The notes: generated by a model from the sequence alone, not told the origin. A stretch of 64,000 bases of DNA from Pseudomonadota bacterium (GCA_018261655.1 JAGTSG010000014.1:1-64000), one strand, 5' to 3'. Counted from the first letter of the stretch, positions 16,720-25,212 are shown. Program-made: numbers and translations.

Positions 16720-17676
16720 ATGCAGTTCAAGGACTACTACGAGGTGCTCGGCGTCGGGCGGGACGCCAAGGCCGAGGACATCAAGCGGGCCTACCGGCGG
16801 CTCGCCCGCAAGTATCACCCGGACGTCAGCAAGGAACCGAACGCCGAGGAGCGATTCAAGGAGGTCCAGGAGGCCTACGAGGTGCTGAAGGATCCCGAGA
16901 AACGCGCGGCCTACGACCAGCTGGGCCGCGACTACCGCCCGGGCCAGGACTTCCGCCCACCGCCCGACTGGGGCCAGGGCTTCGAATTCTCGGGTCCGGG
17001 CGGCGCCGGGGGCTTCAGTGACTTCTTCGAGCAGCTGTTCGGCCAGGGCAGCCCGTTCGGCGGCCGGGGGCCCGGGCGGCAGTTCGACGTTCGCGGCGAG
17101 GACCACCACGCGCAGATCGACCTGTCGCTCGAGCAGGCGTATGCGGGCGGGACGCACACCATCGGCCTGCAGCATCCCGAGACCGGCCGGGACGGCCGCG
17201 TCGAGCTGCGCAGCCGCCAGCTGAAGGTCAGGATTCCCGCCGGGGTCACTGACGGACAGGTCATCCGGCTGGCCGGGCAGGGCGCGCCCGGTGTCGGCCG
17301 CGGCGGCCGCGGCGACCTGTACCTGAAGGTGGCGCTGCGGCCGCATCCGTTGTTCGTCGTCGACCGGCGCGACGTGACGCTGACGCTGCCAGTCGCGCCC
17401 TGGGAGGCCGCCCTCGGCGGCGTCGTACCGGTGCCGACGCCGGGCGGCACCGTCGAGCTGCGCCTGCCGCCCAACAGCCGCGCCGGACAGAAACTCCGCC
17501 TGAAGGGCCGCGGCCTGCCCGGGACGCCGCCGGGCGACCAGTACGTCGTGCTGCAGGTGGTCCTGCCTCCGGCGGAGACTCCGGCGGCGCGCGAGCTGTT
17601 CGAGCGCATGCGCCGCGAGCTGCCATTCGACCCGCGCGCCAACCTCGGAGGAGCCCATGCCACGCACAAGGCATGA
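16720..17676 (+). CDS. cbpA: Curved-DNA-binding / DnaJ-class co-chaperone CbpA
   Basis: A 318-aa DnaJ paralogue without a zinc-finger domain. The J domain (about residues 4-70, with HPD in KYHPDVSKE) stimulates DnaK. It is followed by a Gly/Phe-rich linker ([18 protein letters not shown]) and two C-terminal substrate-binding beta domains with the [19 protein letters not shown] and [10 protein letters not shown] signatures. The ATG is taken where J-domain homology begins; a longer frame reaches into the intergenic region and is rejected. The 3' end overlaps cbpM by 20 bp, the classic cbpAM arrangement in which CbpM inhibits CbpA. Confidence 0.95.
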   Translation: MQFKDYYEVLGVGRDAKAEDIKRAYRRLARKYHPDVSKEPNAEERFKEVQEAYEVLKDPEKRAAYDQLGRDYRPGQDFRPPPDWGQGFEFSGPGGAGGFSDFFEQLFGQGSPFGGRGPGRQFDVRGEDHHAQIDLSLEQAYAGGTHTIGLQHPETGRDGRVELRSRQLKVRIPAGVTDGQVIRLAGQGAPGVGRGGRGDLYLKVALRPHPLFVVDRRDVTLTLPVAPWEAALGGVVPVPTPGGTVELRLPPNSRAGQKLRLKGRGLPGTPPGDQYVVLQVVLPPAETPAARELFERMRRELPFDPRANLGGAHATHKA

Positions 17677-17965
17677 GCCCGACCCGGGCACGATCGCCTT
17701 CGAGGACCTCGGCGAGGCGCTTGGCGTCGAGGCGACGGTCGTCATGGAATATGTCGAGCTCGGCCTCGTTCACCCCTGCCAGCAGGCCACGTCCCGGACC
17801 CTGACGGCGGCGGACGTCGCCCGGGTGTCGCGGGCGTTGCGCCTGGCCCGGGAATTCGACGTGCACGCTGCCGCAGCGGCCATGCTGGTCGAGCTGCTGG
17901 AGGAGCGCGACGCCCTGCGCCGGCGTGTCGCCTGCCTCGAACAGGTCGCGGGCACGCCGGCGTGA
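17657..17965 (+). CDS. cbpM: Chaperone modulator CbpM
   Basis: A 102-aa MerR-like small protein that binds the J domain of CbpA and blocks its DnaK-stimulating and DNA-binding activities. The N-terminal MerR-fold part ([23 protein letters not shown]) is followed by a helix with [15 protein letters not shown] and a C-terminal coiled coil ([16 protein letters not shown]). GGAGGAG is placed 5-10 bases before the ATG, inside the cbpA 3' end. Identification rests on length, fold-like pattern and overlap with cbpA. Confidence 0.9.
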   Translation: MPRTRHEPDPGTIAFEDLGEALGVEATVVMEYVELGLVHPCQQATSRTLTAADVARVSRALRLAREFDVHAAAAAMLVELLEERDALRRRVACLEQVAGTPA

Positions 17966-18864
17966 CGCCACGCCACGCCGGGCCGCGTGCCGCCGACCTG
18001 CGGCGGCTGATCGAGGCCCGCCACGCGCGCTTCCTGGCGGAGCTGCAGGCCGCGGAGCGGTCGCCAGGGGTTCAGGCCGTCCACCGCACCCGGGTCGCGG
18101 CGCGTAGCCTGCGGTCGCTCCTGGCCACGCTGAAGCCGGCCTTGCGGCCCACGCTGTTCGCGCGGTCGCGTCGCGACCTGCGCAACATGGCCGTCGAGCT
18201 CGAGGAGGTCCGTGAGGCCGACGTCCGCCGGTCGTGGCTGGCCGCGTTGGCCCGCGAGAGCGGGGTGCTGACACCCGGCGCCGGCCGGGCGCTCGTCGTC
18301 GAGCTCGAGCGTGAGCGTGACGCGGCGAGGAGGCGGCTCAGGAAGCACCTTCGGTCGCAGGCCTATCACGAGCGGACCCTGCGCCTGGCCGCGACGCTCA
18401 GCGACCGGCGCCTCGTGCCGGGCGACGTGGACGCCGCGAAAGTCGTGCACAGGCGGCTCGCCCGGCGATGGAAACGCCTGCGGCGCGCGCTCGCGGCCCG
18501 GGTCGACGACCCGCAGGCGCTGCACGAGCTGCGGCTCGCCGCGAAGCACGCGCGCTATGCGAGCGAGGCGCTGATGCCGCTGCTCGGGATCGAGGCACCA
18601 AGGGAACTCAAGGCGCTCAGGAGCCTGCAGGACTGCCTCGGGGAGCACCGCGACGCAACCGAGGCGGGGGAGTGGCTCGCCGGCCTCGGCGAGCCTCTCG
18701 GTCCCGTGCTGCTGCGGCGCCTCGAGGGTCCGATCGAGCAGGTGAAGGAGCGAAGGCTGCGCGAGCTCGACCGGCTCGCGGCGCGATTCACCGAACCGCG
18801 GCTCGTGCCGCCCGCGGTCAGCCCAGCCCGACGCCGAGCAGCCGCCCGATCAGCCAGGTCGTGA
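17962..18864 (+). CDS. CHAD domain protein
   Basis: A 300-aa alpha-helical CHAD protein. The repeated-helix pattern is clear: VHRTRVAARSLRSLL near residue 36 and LHELRLAAKHARYASEAL near 193 are the paired histidine/arginine helices. CHAD domains bind inorganic polyphosphate through such basic residues, and the protein is strongly Arg-rich. The start is GTG, overlapping the cbpM stop by 4 bp, so it is probably co-translated with the chaperone genes. The last 47 bp overlap the convergent VIT-family gene. A polyphosphate-linked proteostasis role is a contextual guess. Confidence 0.85.
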   Translation: MTPRHAGPRAADLRRLIEARHARFLAELQAAERSPGVQAVHRTRVAARSLRSLLATLKPALRPTLFARSRRDLRNMAVELEEVREADVRRSWLAALARESGVLTPGAGRALVVELERERDAARRRLRKHLRSQAYHERTLRLAATLSDRRLVPGDVDAAKVVHRRLARRWKRLRRALAARVDDPQALHELRLAAKHARYASEALMPLLGIEAPRELKALRSLQDCLGEHRDATEAGEWLAGLGEPLGPVLLRRLEGPIEQVKERRLRELDRLAARFTEPRLVPPAVSPARRRAAARSARS

Positions 18865-19849
18865 GGCCCGCGCCACCACCGATCGCCATCATCCTGAGCC
18901 CGCCCATGACGGCGCTGCGCCCGGTGAACAGCGACAGCGCCGTGCCGACGCCGAACAGGCTCGCCCCGGTCAGCAGCACCGTTGCGCGCACGCCGCCCCC
19001 CGGCGGGCCCAGCAGGAATGGCAGCAGCGGGACGATCGCCCCGGCCGCGAAGGCCGCGAACGAGGACAGCGCGGCGCCCCACGGCGACCCGAGGTCGTCG
19101 GGATTCAGGCCGAGTTCCTCGCGGGCGAGCGTGTCGAGGGCGTGGTCCGGGTCCCTCATCAGCTCACGCGCCAGTTCGCGCGCGCGGCCGACTTCCATGC
19201 CGCGCGCGGCATAGATCAGGGCCAGTTCCTCGGCCTCCTCGTCCGGATACTCCGCGAGCTCGTCGCGCTCGAGCCCGATCTGGTACTCGAACATCTCACG
19301 CTGCGAGCGCACCGACACGTACTCGCCCGCGGCCATGGACAAGGCCCCGGCCAGCAGGCCGGCGACGCCGGCCGTCAGCACGGGTCCCGGACCGGCACCG
19401 GCGCCGGCCACGCCCAGGATCAGGCAGGCATTGGACACCAGTCCGTCGTTGATCCCGAAGACCGCGGCGCGCAGGTTGCCACCCCCCCCGCGGTGCCTTG
19501 CGCCGACCTGTTCGACACGGGTCGGCATGGCATGCCCGTCGAGGGTGGCCCGGTCGTAGACCGAGAGCCCGCGCAGCTTCATGGCGACCAGCACCGGCCT
19601 GAGGCGGCGCGGGCCGAGCCGGGCGATGAGCGCCGCGACCAGGCGGGCCCGGGCAGACGGGCTGAAGCTCGCGTGCGTGCCGTCCTCCGGCAGCAGCTTC
19701 GCCCACGTCAGGGCCTGGTCCTCGGCGGCCGCCGCCAGCGACTCGAACAGACGGCGCTTGGGGGGATCCGGCTCGACCTGGGCCAGCCGCCGGTACAGCC
19801 AGGCCGATTGCCGCTCCTGGAACCAGCTCTCTCTCGCGTCCTCGGCCAC
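18818..19849 (-). CDS. Ferritin-like domain fused to VIT1/CCC1-family transporter
   Basis: A 343-aa protein. The N-terminal ~115 residues form a rubrerythrin/ferritin-like helical domain (QERQSAWLYRRLAQVEPD and a second helix with EDQAL). They are joined to a CCC1/VIT1 iron/manganese transporter: FGINDGLVSNACLILGVAGA, GALSMAAGEYVSVRSQRE and the helical hairpin DELAEYPDEEAEELALIY. Three further transmembrane helices close the protein. This ferritin-VIT fusion is a known architecture thought to export or store Fe or Mn. It follows the degenerate receiver gene by 3 bp on the same strand. An eight-C tract at 19482-19489 falls between the two domains. Confidence 0.9.
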   Translation of the reverse strand: MAEDARESWFQERQSAWLYRRLAQVEPDPPKRRLFESLAAAAEDQALTWAKLLPEDGTHASFSPSARARLVAALIARLGPRRLRPVLVAMKLRGLSVYDRATLDGHAMPTRVEQVGARHRGGGGNLRAAVFGINDGLVSNACLILGVAGAGAGPGPVLTAGVAGLLAGALSMAAGEYVSVRSQREMFEYQIGLERDELAEYPDEEAEELALIYAARGMEVGRARELARELMRDPDHALDTLAREELGLNPDDLGSPWGAALSSFAAFAAGAIVPLLPFLLGPPGGGVRATVLLTGASLFGVGTALSLFTGRSAVMGGLRMMAIGGGAGLTTWLIGRLLGVGLG

Positions 19850-19852
19850 GGC

Positions 19853-20272
19853 TCAGCCCTGCGACCGGTCGCCCGGCGTGACGTGTTCGAGCAGGCGCCC
19901 GACGTGCCAGGCCAGCAGGCGGTCGACGTGCGGCTTCTCGATGAAGTCGAGCGCTCCGGCGCGCATGGCCTTCACGGCGGTCGCGATCTCGCCGTCCGCA
20001 GCGAGCAGGATCACCGGTGAGCGGACCTGGCGCGAGCGCAGCGCAGCGATCAGCTCGATGCCGCTCATGTCCGGCAGCTCCAGCTCGCTGATCACGCAGG
20101 CAGGCGCCGGGCCCGGCGCGTCGAGCATCGCGGCCGCGGTCGTAAAGACCTGCACCTCGGCGCCCAGCGCGGACAGGAGCTCGGCGAGGTGCCGAGTCAT
20201 CGCCTCGTCCGGGTCGACGATGAAGACGGTGGAGACGCCGCGGTCGTCGTTGTTCTCGAGGTCGGCAGGCAT
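19853..20272 (-). CDS. Atypical receiver-only response regulator
   Basis: A 139-aa single receiver domain related to the FixJ/NtrC type and lacking an output domain. Aligned to the FixJ encoded next door, the phospho-acceptor position holds Glu63 (CVISELELPDMSG). The conserved Thr is Ala91 (VILLAADG), and one residue of the acidic pair is Pro (IVDPDEA). Lys113 (FIEKP) is kept. It should therefore not be phosphorylated in the normal way and may be constitutive or a binding partner. The start is uncertain: the ATG has no strong Shine-Dalgarno, and an in-frame GTG lies eight codons upstream. Confidence 0.78.
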   Translation of the reverse strand: MPADLENNDDRGVSTVFIVDPDEAMTRHLAELLSALGAEVQVFTTAAAMLDAPGPAPACVISELELPDMSGIELIAALRSRQVRSPVILLAADGEIATAVKAMRAGALDFIEKPHVDRLLAWHVGRLLEHVTPGDRSQG

Positions 20273-20366
20273 GGCGCATCGCGGCGCCGTCACGATGGAA
20301 ATAAAGCGGGGGCGGCGCCGGTCGCGGGAGTATCCGGGCGCGTTCAAGCACACCTGAATAAGAGGA

Positions 20367-20393
20367 AACCCCTATCGCGGCGCGACAGGGGTT
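20367..20393 (-). terminator. Stem-loop downstream of fixJ
   Basis: AACCCCT (20367-20373) pairs perfectly with AGGGGTT (20387-20393), and an inner TCGC/GCGA helix extends the stem. On the minus strand it follows the fixJ stop by 28 bp and is trailed by TTCCTCTTATT. This fits an intrinsic terminator of the fixLJ operon ahead of the receiver-VIT pair. Confidence 0.6.
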
Positions 20394-20420
20394 GCCGTTG
20401 GACGCGCGGTCCGCGTGGAA

Positions 20421-21038
20421 TCAGTCCTCGCGATGCGCCTCGATCACCATGCGCACCAGGTGGGCGAGCGAGTTCGCTCCCATTTTCTCCATCACGCGCG
20501 CGCGATGGATCTCGACGGTCCGCTGGCTGACGTTCAGGTCGCCGGCGATGACCTTGTTGGCCTTGCCCTGGGTGACCAGTTCCAGCACCTCGCGCTCGCG
20601 GGGCGTGAGCTGCGACATGCGCCGCCGGATCTCGTCGCGCTCGCGCAGCTCGCCGCGCATCTCACGGTCCTTCTCGAGGGCCCGGTTGATGCGGTCGATC
20701 AGGTCCTGGTCGCGGAACGGCTTCTGGATGAAGTCCACCGCGCCCGCCTGCATCGCCTCCACCGCCATCGGCACGTCGCCGTGGCCCGTGATGAACACGA
20801 TCGGCATGATCGAGTGCCGGTCGTTCAGGTGCTGCTGCAGCTCGAGGCCGCTCATCCCGGGCATGCGGATGTCGAGCACGAGGCAGCCCGCCCGGCCCGG
20901 GTCGAACTGGTCGAGGAACTCCTGCGCGGACGCAAAGGTCTCGACCGGAAGCCCGACCGACTTCAGCAGCAGCCTGAGCGAGGTCCGCACGGCCTCGTCA
21001 TCGTCCACGACGAACACTGTCGCCGGCTTTTCCTTCAT
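20421..21038 (-). CDS. fixJ: FixJ-type two-component response regulator
   Basis: A 205-aa transcription activator. The receiver has the acidic pocket VVDDDEAV, phospho-acceptor Asp56 (CLVLDIRMPGMSG), Thr84 and Lys106 (DFIQKP). The C-terminal LuxR/GerE helix-turn-helix reads LTPREREVLELVTQGKANKVIA...VSQRTVEIHRARVMEKM. The gene overlaps the sensor kinase upstream by 4 bp (ATGA), so the two are a pair. In rhizobia FixJ turns on fixK and nifA at low oxygen. No fixK is in this window; the cbb3 locus 5 kb away is the obvious candidate target but shows no recognised FixJ box. Confidence 0.93.
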   Translation of the reverse strand: MKEKPATVFVVDDDEAVRTSLRLLLKSVGLPVETFASAQEFLDQFDPGRAGCLVLDIRMPGMSGLELQQHLNDRHSIMPIVFITGHGDVPMAVEAMQAGAVDFIQKPFRDQDLIDRINRALEKDREMRGELRERDEIRRRMSQLTPREREVLELVTQGKANKVIAGDLNVSQRTVEIHRARVMEKMGANSLAHLVRMVIEAHRED

Positions 21039-22987
21039 TTGTCGCTCCCTGGCATGGCCGGAAGTGTAAAGAATACAGTGGCGCCGCCGCCCGGTGTTGG
21101 CCGGTGTGCAAGGCGGCCCCCGTGGGCCCTCAGGATGGAGCGGCTGATGGCGATCCCGAGGCCCGTCCCGGTCGGCTTTGTCGTGTAGAAGGGGTTGCCC
21201 AGGTGCTGGGCGACCTCGTCCGAGATGCCCGGCCCGCGGTCCTCCACGCTGATTTCCACGGCGCCGTCCTCGTCCCGGCGCATCCGCATCCTGATCTCGC
21301 GGCCGGCGGGGGAGGCCTCGTTGGTGGCGTCGATCGCATTGCGGATCAGGTTGAGCAGGACCTGCTGGATCTGCACCGGATCGCAGGCAACCAGCGGCAG
21401 GTCCTCCGCGGCCTCGACGCGGACCTGGATATCGTTGAGGCGCGCGTCCGGCTCCGCGAAGGTCATCAGCTCGGCGATCAGGCGGCGCGGCTCGATGAGT
21501 TCCGTATGCGCCTCCCGGTGCTTCACGAAGGAACGCAGGCGGCGGATGACCTCGCCGGCGCGCAGCGCCTGCGCGGAGATCTGCGACAGGGCGAGTTCGA
21601 CGTCCTCCGGATCGGCCGCACCGGGCGTAGCCAGCAATCGCCGCAGCGCCTGGGCGAAGGTGGCGATGGCCGTCAGCGGCTGGTTGATCTCGTGCGCGAG
21701 CCCGGCGGCCATCTCGCCCATCGTCGACAGGCGGGCGAACTGCGTTATGCGTTCCTGCGTCTGGCGGATCTCTTCCTGGGCGTTCTTGCGCTCGGTGATG
21801 TCGTGCAGGGTCCCGGCAGCCTGCACCCGTGACTCGGCATCGCGACCCAGCCGGGCGATGGAGTGAACGAAGCGGATCGAGCCGTCCGGCCGGACGATGC
21901 GGTACTCGGCGTCGAGCGGCTGCTCGTCCGAGGTCAGGCGGCTCCAGGCCGCGACGACCCTGTCGCGGTCGCCCGGGTGGACGCAGCGCGCCGCGTAGTC
22001 GGCCCAGGACAGCGGTCCTGCCTCGGGCTCGGTCCCGAGGATGACGTGCATCTGCCGGGACCAGTAGGACGGCCCGTCGGGCAGGCGGGTCTCGAAGTTG
22101 CCGAGGTTGGCGATGGACTGCGCGTCGCGGAGCAGCTGCTCGCTCTTGCGCAGGGCCTCCATCCGGCGTCGCTGGTCGGTGACGTCCTCGCCCGAGGACA
22201 GGGTGCCGATGACCAGGCCACGCTCGTCGCGCAGCACCACGTTGCGCCAGGCGATCAGCTTGCGTTCGCCGCTGCGGGTGACGACCTCGTGCTCGGCGTA
22301 CTGGTCGGGCGTCGCGGCGCCGTCGAAAAAGCGCCGGAAAATGGCCTGGACGTCGCCGCGCAGCTCGGGCGGCAGGCAGGTGGTGAACCAGTTCCTGCCC
22401 ACCAGCTCGTCCTCCGGCCAGCCGAGGATCTCGCCGCCCTTGCGATTGACCAGCGAAATGGTGCCGTTCTCGTCGAGGGCGAGCAGCATCACCTGCGCCA
22501 GGTCGAGGTAGGCCTGCGCGCGGTCACGCTCGCGGCGCAGCGCCTCGACCGCGCGCTTGCGATCGGTGATGTCGCTGATCAGCCCGACGAAGCGCGGCGG
22601 ATCGACGGAGGCGATCCGGCCGACGGAGAGGAACACCGGGAACAGGGTGCCATCCCGTCGCTGGGCCACGACCTCGCGGCCCTTGCCGATGATGCGCCGC
22701 TCGCCGCTGCGGATGTGGTGCGCAAGGTAGCCGTCGTGCTGGCTGCGGAAGGGCTCGGGCATCAGGACGGTGACGTTCTGGCCGATGACCTCGCTGGCGG
22801 AATAGCCGAAGAGCCGCTCGGCCGCGTGGCTGAAGGTCTCGATGCGGCCGGCCGCGTCGATCACGACGACGGCATCGACTGCGGCATCGAGCACCGCGCG
22901 GAGCTCGAGCTCCGCGACGTGGGCCGTGGCGCGTGCGCTGGTCTCGATCGGGTCAGTCACTTGGCGGGGCCTGCCGGAACCGTGCAC
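21035..22987 (-). CDS. fixL: FixL-like PAS-domain sensor histidine kinase
   Basis: A 650-aa soluble kinase with three PAS domains (about 30-143, 155-275 and 283-400), a HisKA domain (H-box GLAHEINQPL, His432) and an HATPase domain (N box LIRNAIDATNEA, G boxes DRGPGISDEV and GTGLGIAISRS). PAS1 matches the heme PAS of FixL: LMPEPFRSQHDGY, with His84 at the position of the proximal heme ligand, and an Arg in GKGR (104) where the oxygen-sensing Arg lies. Oxygen sensing is therefore likely. No membrane segment is evident. A GTG nine codons downstream is an alternative start. Confidence 0.88.
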   Translation of the reverse strand: MHGSGRPRQVTDPIETSARATAHVAELELRAVLDAAVDAVVVIDAAGRIETFSHAAERLFGYSASEVIGQNVTVLMPEPFRSQHDGYLAHHIRSGERRIIGKGREVVAQRRDGTLFPVFLSVGRIASVDPPRFVGLISDITDRKRAVEALRRERDRAQAYLDLAQVMLLALDENGTISLVNRKGGEILGWPEDELVGRNWFTTCLPPELRGDVQAIFRRFFDGAATPDQYAEHEVVTRSGERKLIAWRNVVLRDERGLVIGTLSSGEDVTDQRRRMEALRKSEQLLRDAQSIANLGNFETRLPDGPSYWSRQMHVILGTEPEAGPLSWADYAARCVHPGDRDRVVAAWSRLTSDEQPLDAEYRIVRPDGSIRFVHSIARLGRDAESRVQAAGTLHDITERKNAQEEIRQTQERITQFARLSTMGEMAAGLAHEINQPLTAIATFAQALRRLLATPGAADPEDVELALSQISAQALRAGEVIRRLRSFVKHREAHTELIEPRRLIAELMTFAEPDARLNDIQVRVEAAEDLPLVACDPVQIQQVLLNLIRNAIDATNEASPAGREIRMRMRRDEDGAVEISVEDRGPGISDEVAQHLGNPFYTTKPTGTGLGIAISRSILRAHGGRLAHRPTPGGGATVFFTLPAMPGSDK

Positions 22988-23017
22988 GGACGGCGGCAGG
23001 GGCCGTCAGGGCGCGAC

Positions 23018-23356
23018 TCAGTAGTCGTCACGATCGCCGTAGCGACCGTCGTCGTCGTCCTCGTCGTCTTCGTCCCAGTCGTCGTCATCCTCGTCGTCTT
23101 CGTCCTCGTCTTCCCAGTCGTCCTCGTCCTCTTCCTCGTCGTCGTCCGCATTGGACGCCGCCCAGCCCTCGGGTTCCTCGGTCAGCTCGAGGTCCAGTTC
23201 CTTCCAGGTCTCGTAGTCGATCTCCTCGATGTCGCCGTCCACGTACTGGATCTCGACCAGCTCGGCGTCCTCGTCCACGGACAGTACCTGGAAGACATCG
23301 TCGTCCTCGAGGTTCTCGTACCACTGGCCCCGGACCGGATCGTGTTCTCTGCCCAT
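23018..23356 (-). CDS. DUF6763-like highly acidic protein
   Basis: A 112-aa protein of two parts. The first ~68 residues form a folded beta-rich domain (GQWYENLEDDDVFQVLSVDE and IQYVDGDIEEIDYETWKELD) resembling the DUF6763 family found in Gammaproteobacteria. The rest is an almost uninterrupted Asp/Glu run punctuated by Trp (residues about 70-105). GAGG lies at good spacing before the ATG. No function is known. It precedes fixL on the same strand with 30 bp between, and diverges from nrdJ. Confidence 0.7.
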   Translation of the reverse strand: MGREHDPVRGQWYENLEDDDVFQVLSVDEDAELVEIQYVDGDIEEIDYETWKELDLELTEEPEGWAASNADDDEEEDEDDWEDEDEDDEDDDDWDEDDEDDDDGRYGDRDDY

Positions 23357-23469
23357 GCGGGCGACCTCTTTTACGGGTTCTGCGGATTCGGCTCGATCCC
23401 GAACCCCGAATATTAAGGTTGGCAGTGCGACCTAGCAACGCCGGTCGCTGTGCGGGGCTGCCCCAGGCC

Positions 23470-25212
23470 ATGGGCGAGACCTTCCTCAATCCGCTGGCGG
23501 AGTGGGTCTGGCGGACCCGCTATCGCCGCGTCGCGGGCACCGCGACCGAAACCGGCCCGGCCGACACGATGACGCGGGTCGCGCGCGCCATCGCCGCTGC
23601 CGAGCGCGACCGCACCGGTTGGACCGGCCGCTTTGCGCGCCTGCTGCAAGGCTACCGGTTCCTGCCCGGCGGCCGCATCCTCGCGACCGCCGGCGTGCCC
23701 GGCGATGCCACGCTCCTCAACTGCTTCGTCATGGGCCGGCTCGAGGACGCGCCGCTGCGACTGTTCCGGGCGCTCGGCGAGGGCGCGCACACGCTTCGCT
23801 TCGGCGGCGGCGTCGGCTGGGACTTCTCGACGCTGGCGCCCCGGGGAACACCGCTCGGCAAGGGAATGGTCGCGCCCGGGCCGGTCGCCTGCCTCGACCT
23901 GTGGAACGTCGCCTGCGGCGCCGTGACGGCCGGCTCGCCGCGCGGCGGCGCCATGATGGCATCGCTGTCGGCGTCGCATCCGGACGTGCCCGGCTTCATC
24001 GAGGCCAAATCGAAGCCCGGCGTCCTCGAGCGCTTCAACCTGTCGGTGCAGGTCGCGGACGCCTTCATGGCAGCGGTGGCGGTGGACGGCGCGTGGCCGC
24101 TGGCGGACTGGGCCGTGAAGGGCGGACGGGCCGCGGCGCCGCCCGCGATCCCGGCGCGGACGCTGTGGTCCCGGATGCTGGAGGCCATGTTGCGCGGATC
24201 GGAACCCGGGCTGCTGTTCACCGACACGCTCAATCGCGAGAACAACCTCTGGTGGCGCGAGAGCCTGGTGACGACCAACCCCTGCGGGGAAGCGCCGCTG
24301 CCGCCGTACGGCGCCTGCTGCCTCGGCTCGATCAACCTGGCCACGCTGGTGCGTGACCCCTTCTCGCGCCGCGCGTCGCTGGACGGCGAGGAACTCCGGC
24401 GTTTGACAACCACTGCCGTTCGCTTGCTCGACAACGTGCTCGATGCGACCCGCTATCCGCTGGCGCGCCAGCGGCGCGAGTCGCTCGCGACGCGCCGGAT
24501 CGGGCTGGGCATCACCGGCCTCGGCGACGCGCTCGCCCGGCTGGGCCTGCGCTACGACGGCGGGCCGGCACGCGAGGTCGCCGCCGCAGCGATGCAGTCG
24601 ATCAAGCTCGGCGCCTATGCGGCCTCGGTGGAGCTCGCTCGCGAGAAAGGTGCCTTCCCGGCCTGGGACCGTGACCGGTACCTGTCGGGGGCCTTTGCCC
24701 TGCGCCTGCCGGCCACCCTGCGCGACCGCATCGCGCGGCACGGCCTGCGCAACAGCCACCTGCTGGCGATCGCCCCGACGGGTTCGGTCAGCCTGCTCGC
24801 CGGCAACGTGTCGCCCGGGATCGAACCCATCCCGGCCCTGGAGCAACGGCGCCGCCTCGTCCTCGATGGGGTCGAGCGGGAATTCGTGATCGAGGACCGC
24901 GCCTGGGCCGAGTTCCGCGCCGCCAGGCGGGCGGCCGGAGCGGGCGCGTTCATCGAGGCTGCCGACGTGTCACCGGAGGCCCAGGTCGCGATGCAGGCGG
25001 CGCTGCAGCGGCATGTGGACGGCGCGATCTCGAAGACGGTCCTGCTGCCGCCCGGGATGGATGCCGGGGCCCTGGGCAGCCTGCTCGCCAGCGCGCACCA
25101 GAGCGGCGTCAAGGGAATCGCCGTCTACCGGCCCGGTTCGCTGCGCGGCAGCGCCCTGCTGGCCGGCTGCGCCGTGGGCCCGCAGGGCCGGGCCGCATGC
25201 GAGCCGGCCTGA
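23470..25212 (+). CDS. nrdJ: Adenosylcobalamin-dependent (class II) ribonucleotide reductase
   Basis: A 580-aa class II enzyme reducing ribonucleotides to deoxyribonucleotides with a B12-derived radical, independent of oxygen. Active-site residues are visible: Cys85 (LLNCFVMG), the thiyl-radical Cys272 in TTNPCGEAPL and Cys283 in GACCLGSIN. SKTVLLP and GVKGIAVYRPGS near the end are family signatures. A Cys pair close to the C-terminus (GCAV...AACEP) may relay reducing power. No N-terminal ATP-cone is present. The usual ACNLGS reads ACCLGS here. The start ATG is taken where homology begins; upstream frame is intergenic. It suits an organism meeting low oxygen, as do FixLJ and cbb3. Confidence 0.92.
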   Translation: MGETFLNPLAEWVWRTRYRRVAGTATETGPADTMTRVARAIAAAERDRTGWTGRFARLLQGYRFLPGGRILATAGVPGDATLLNCFVMGRLEDAPLRLFRALGEGAHTLRFGGGVGWDFSTLAPRGTPLGKGMVAPGPVACLDLWNVACGAVTAGSPRGGAMMASLSASHPDVPGFIEAKSKPGVLERFNLSVQVADAFMAAVAVDGAWPLADWAVKGGRAAAPPAIPARTLWSRMLEAMLRGSEPGLLFTDTLNRENNLWWRESLVTTNPCGEAPLPPYGACCLGSINLATLVRDPFSRRASLDGEELRRLTTTAVRLLDNVLDATRYPLARQRRESLATRRIGLGITGLGDALARLGLRYDGGPAREVAAAAMQSIKLGAYAASVELAREKGAFPAWDRDRYLSGAFALRLPATLRDRIARHGLRNSHLLAIAPTGSVSLLAGNVSPGIEPIPALEQRRRLVLDGVEREFVIEDRAWAEFRAARRAAGAGAFIEAADVSPEAQVAMQAALQRHVDGAISKTVLLPPGMDAGALGSLLASAHQSGVKGIAVYRPGSLRGSALLAGCAVGPQGRAACEPA

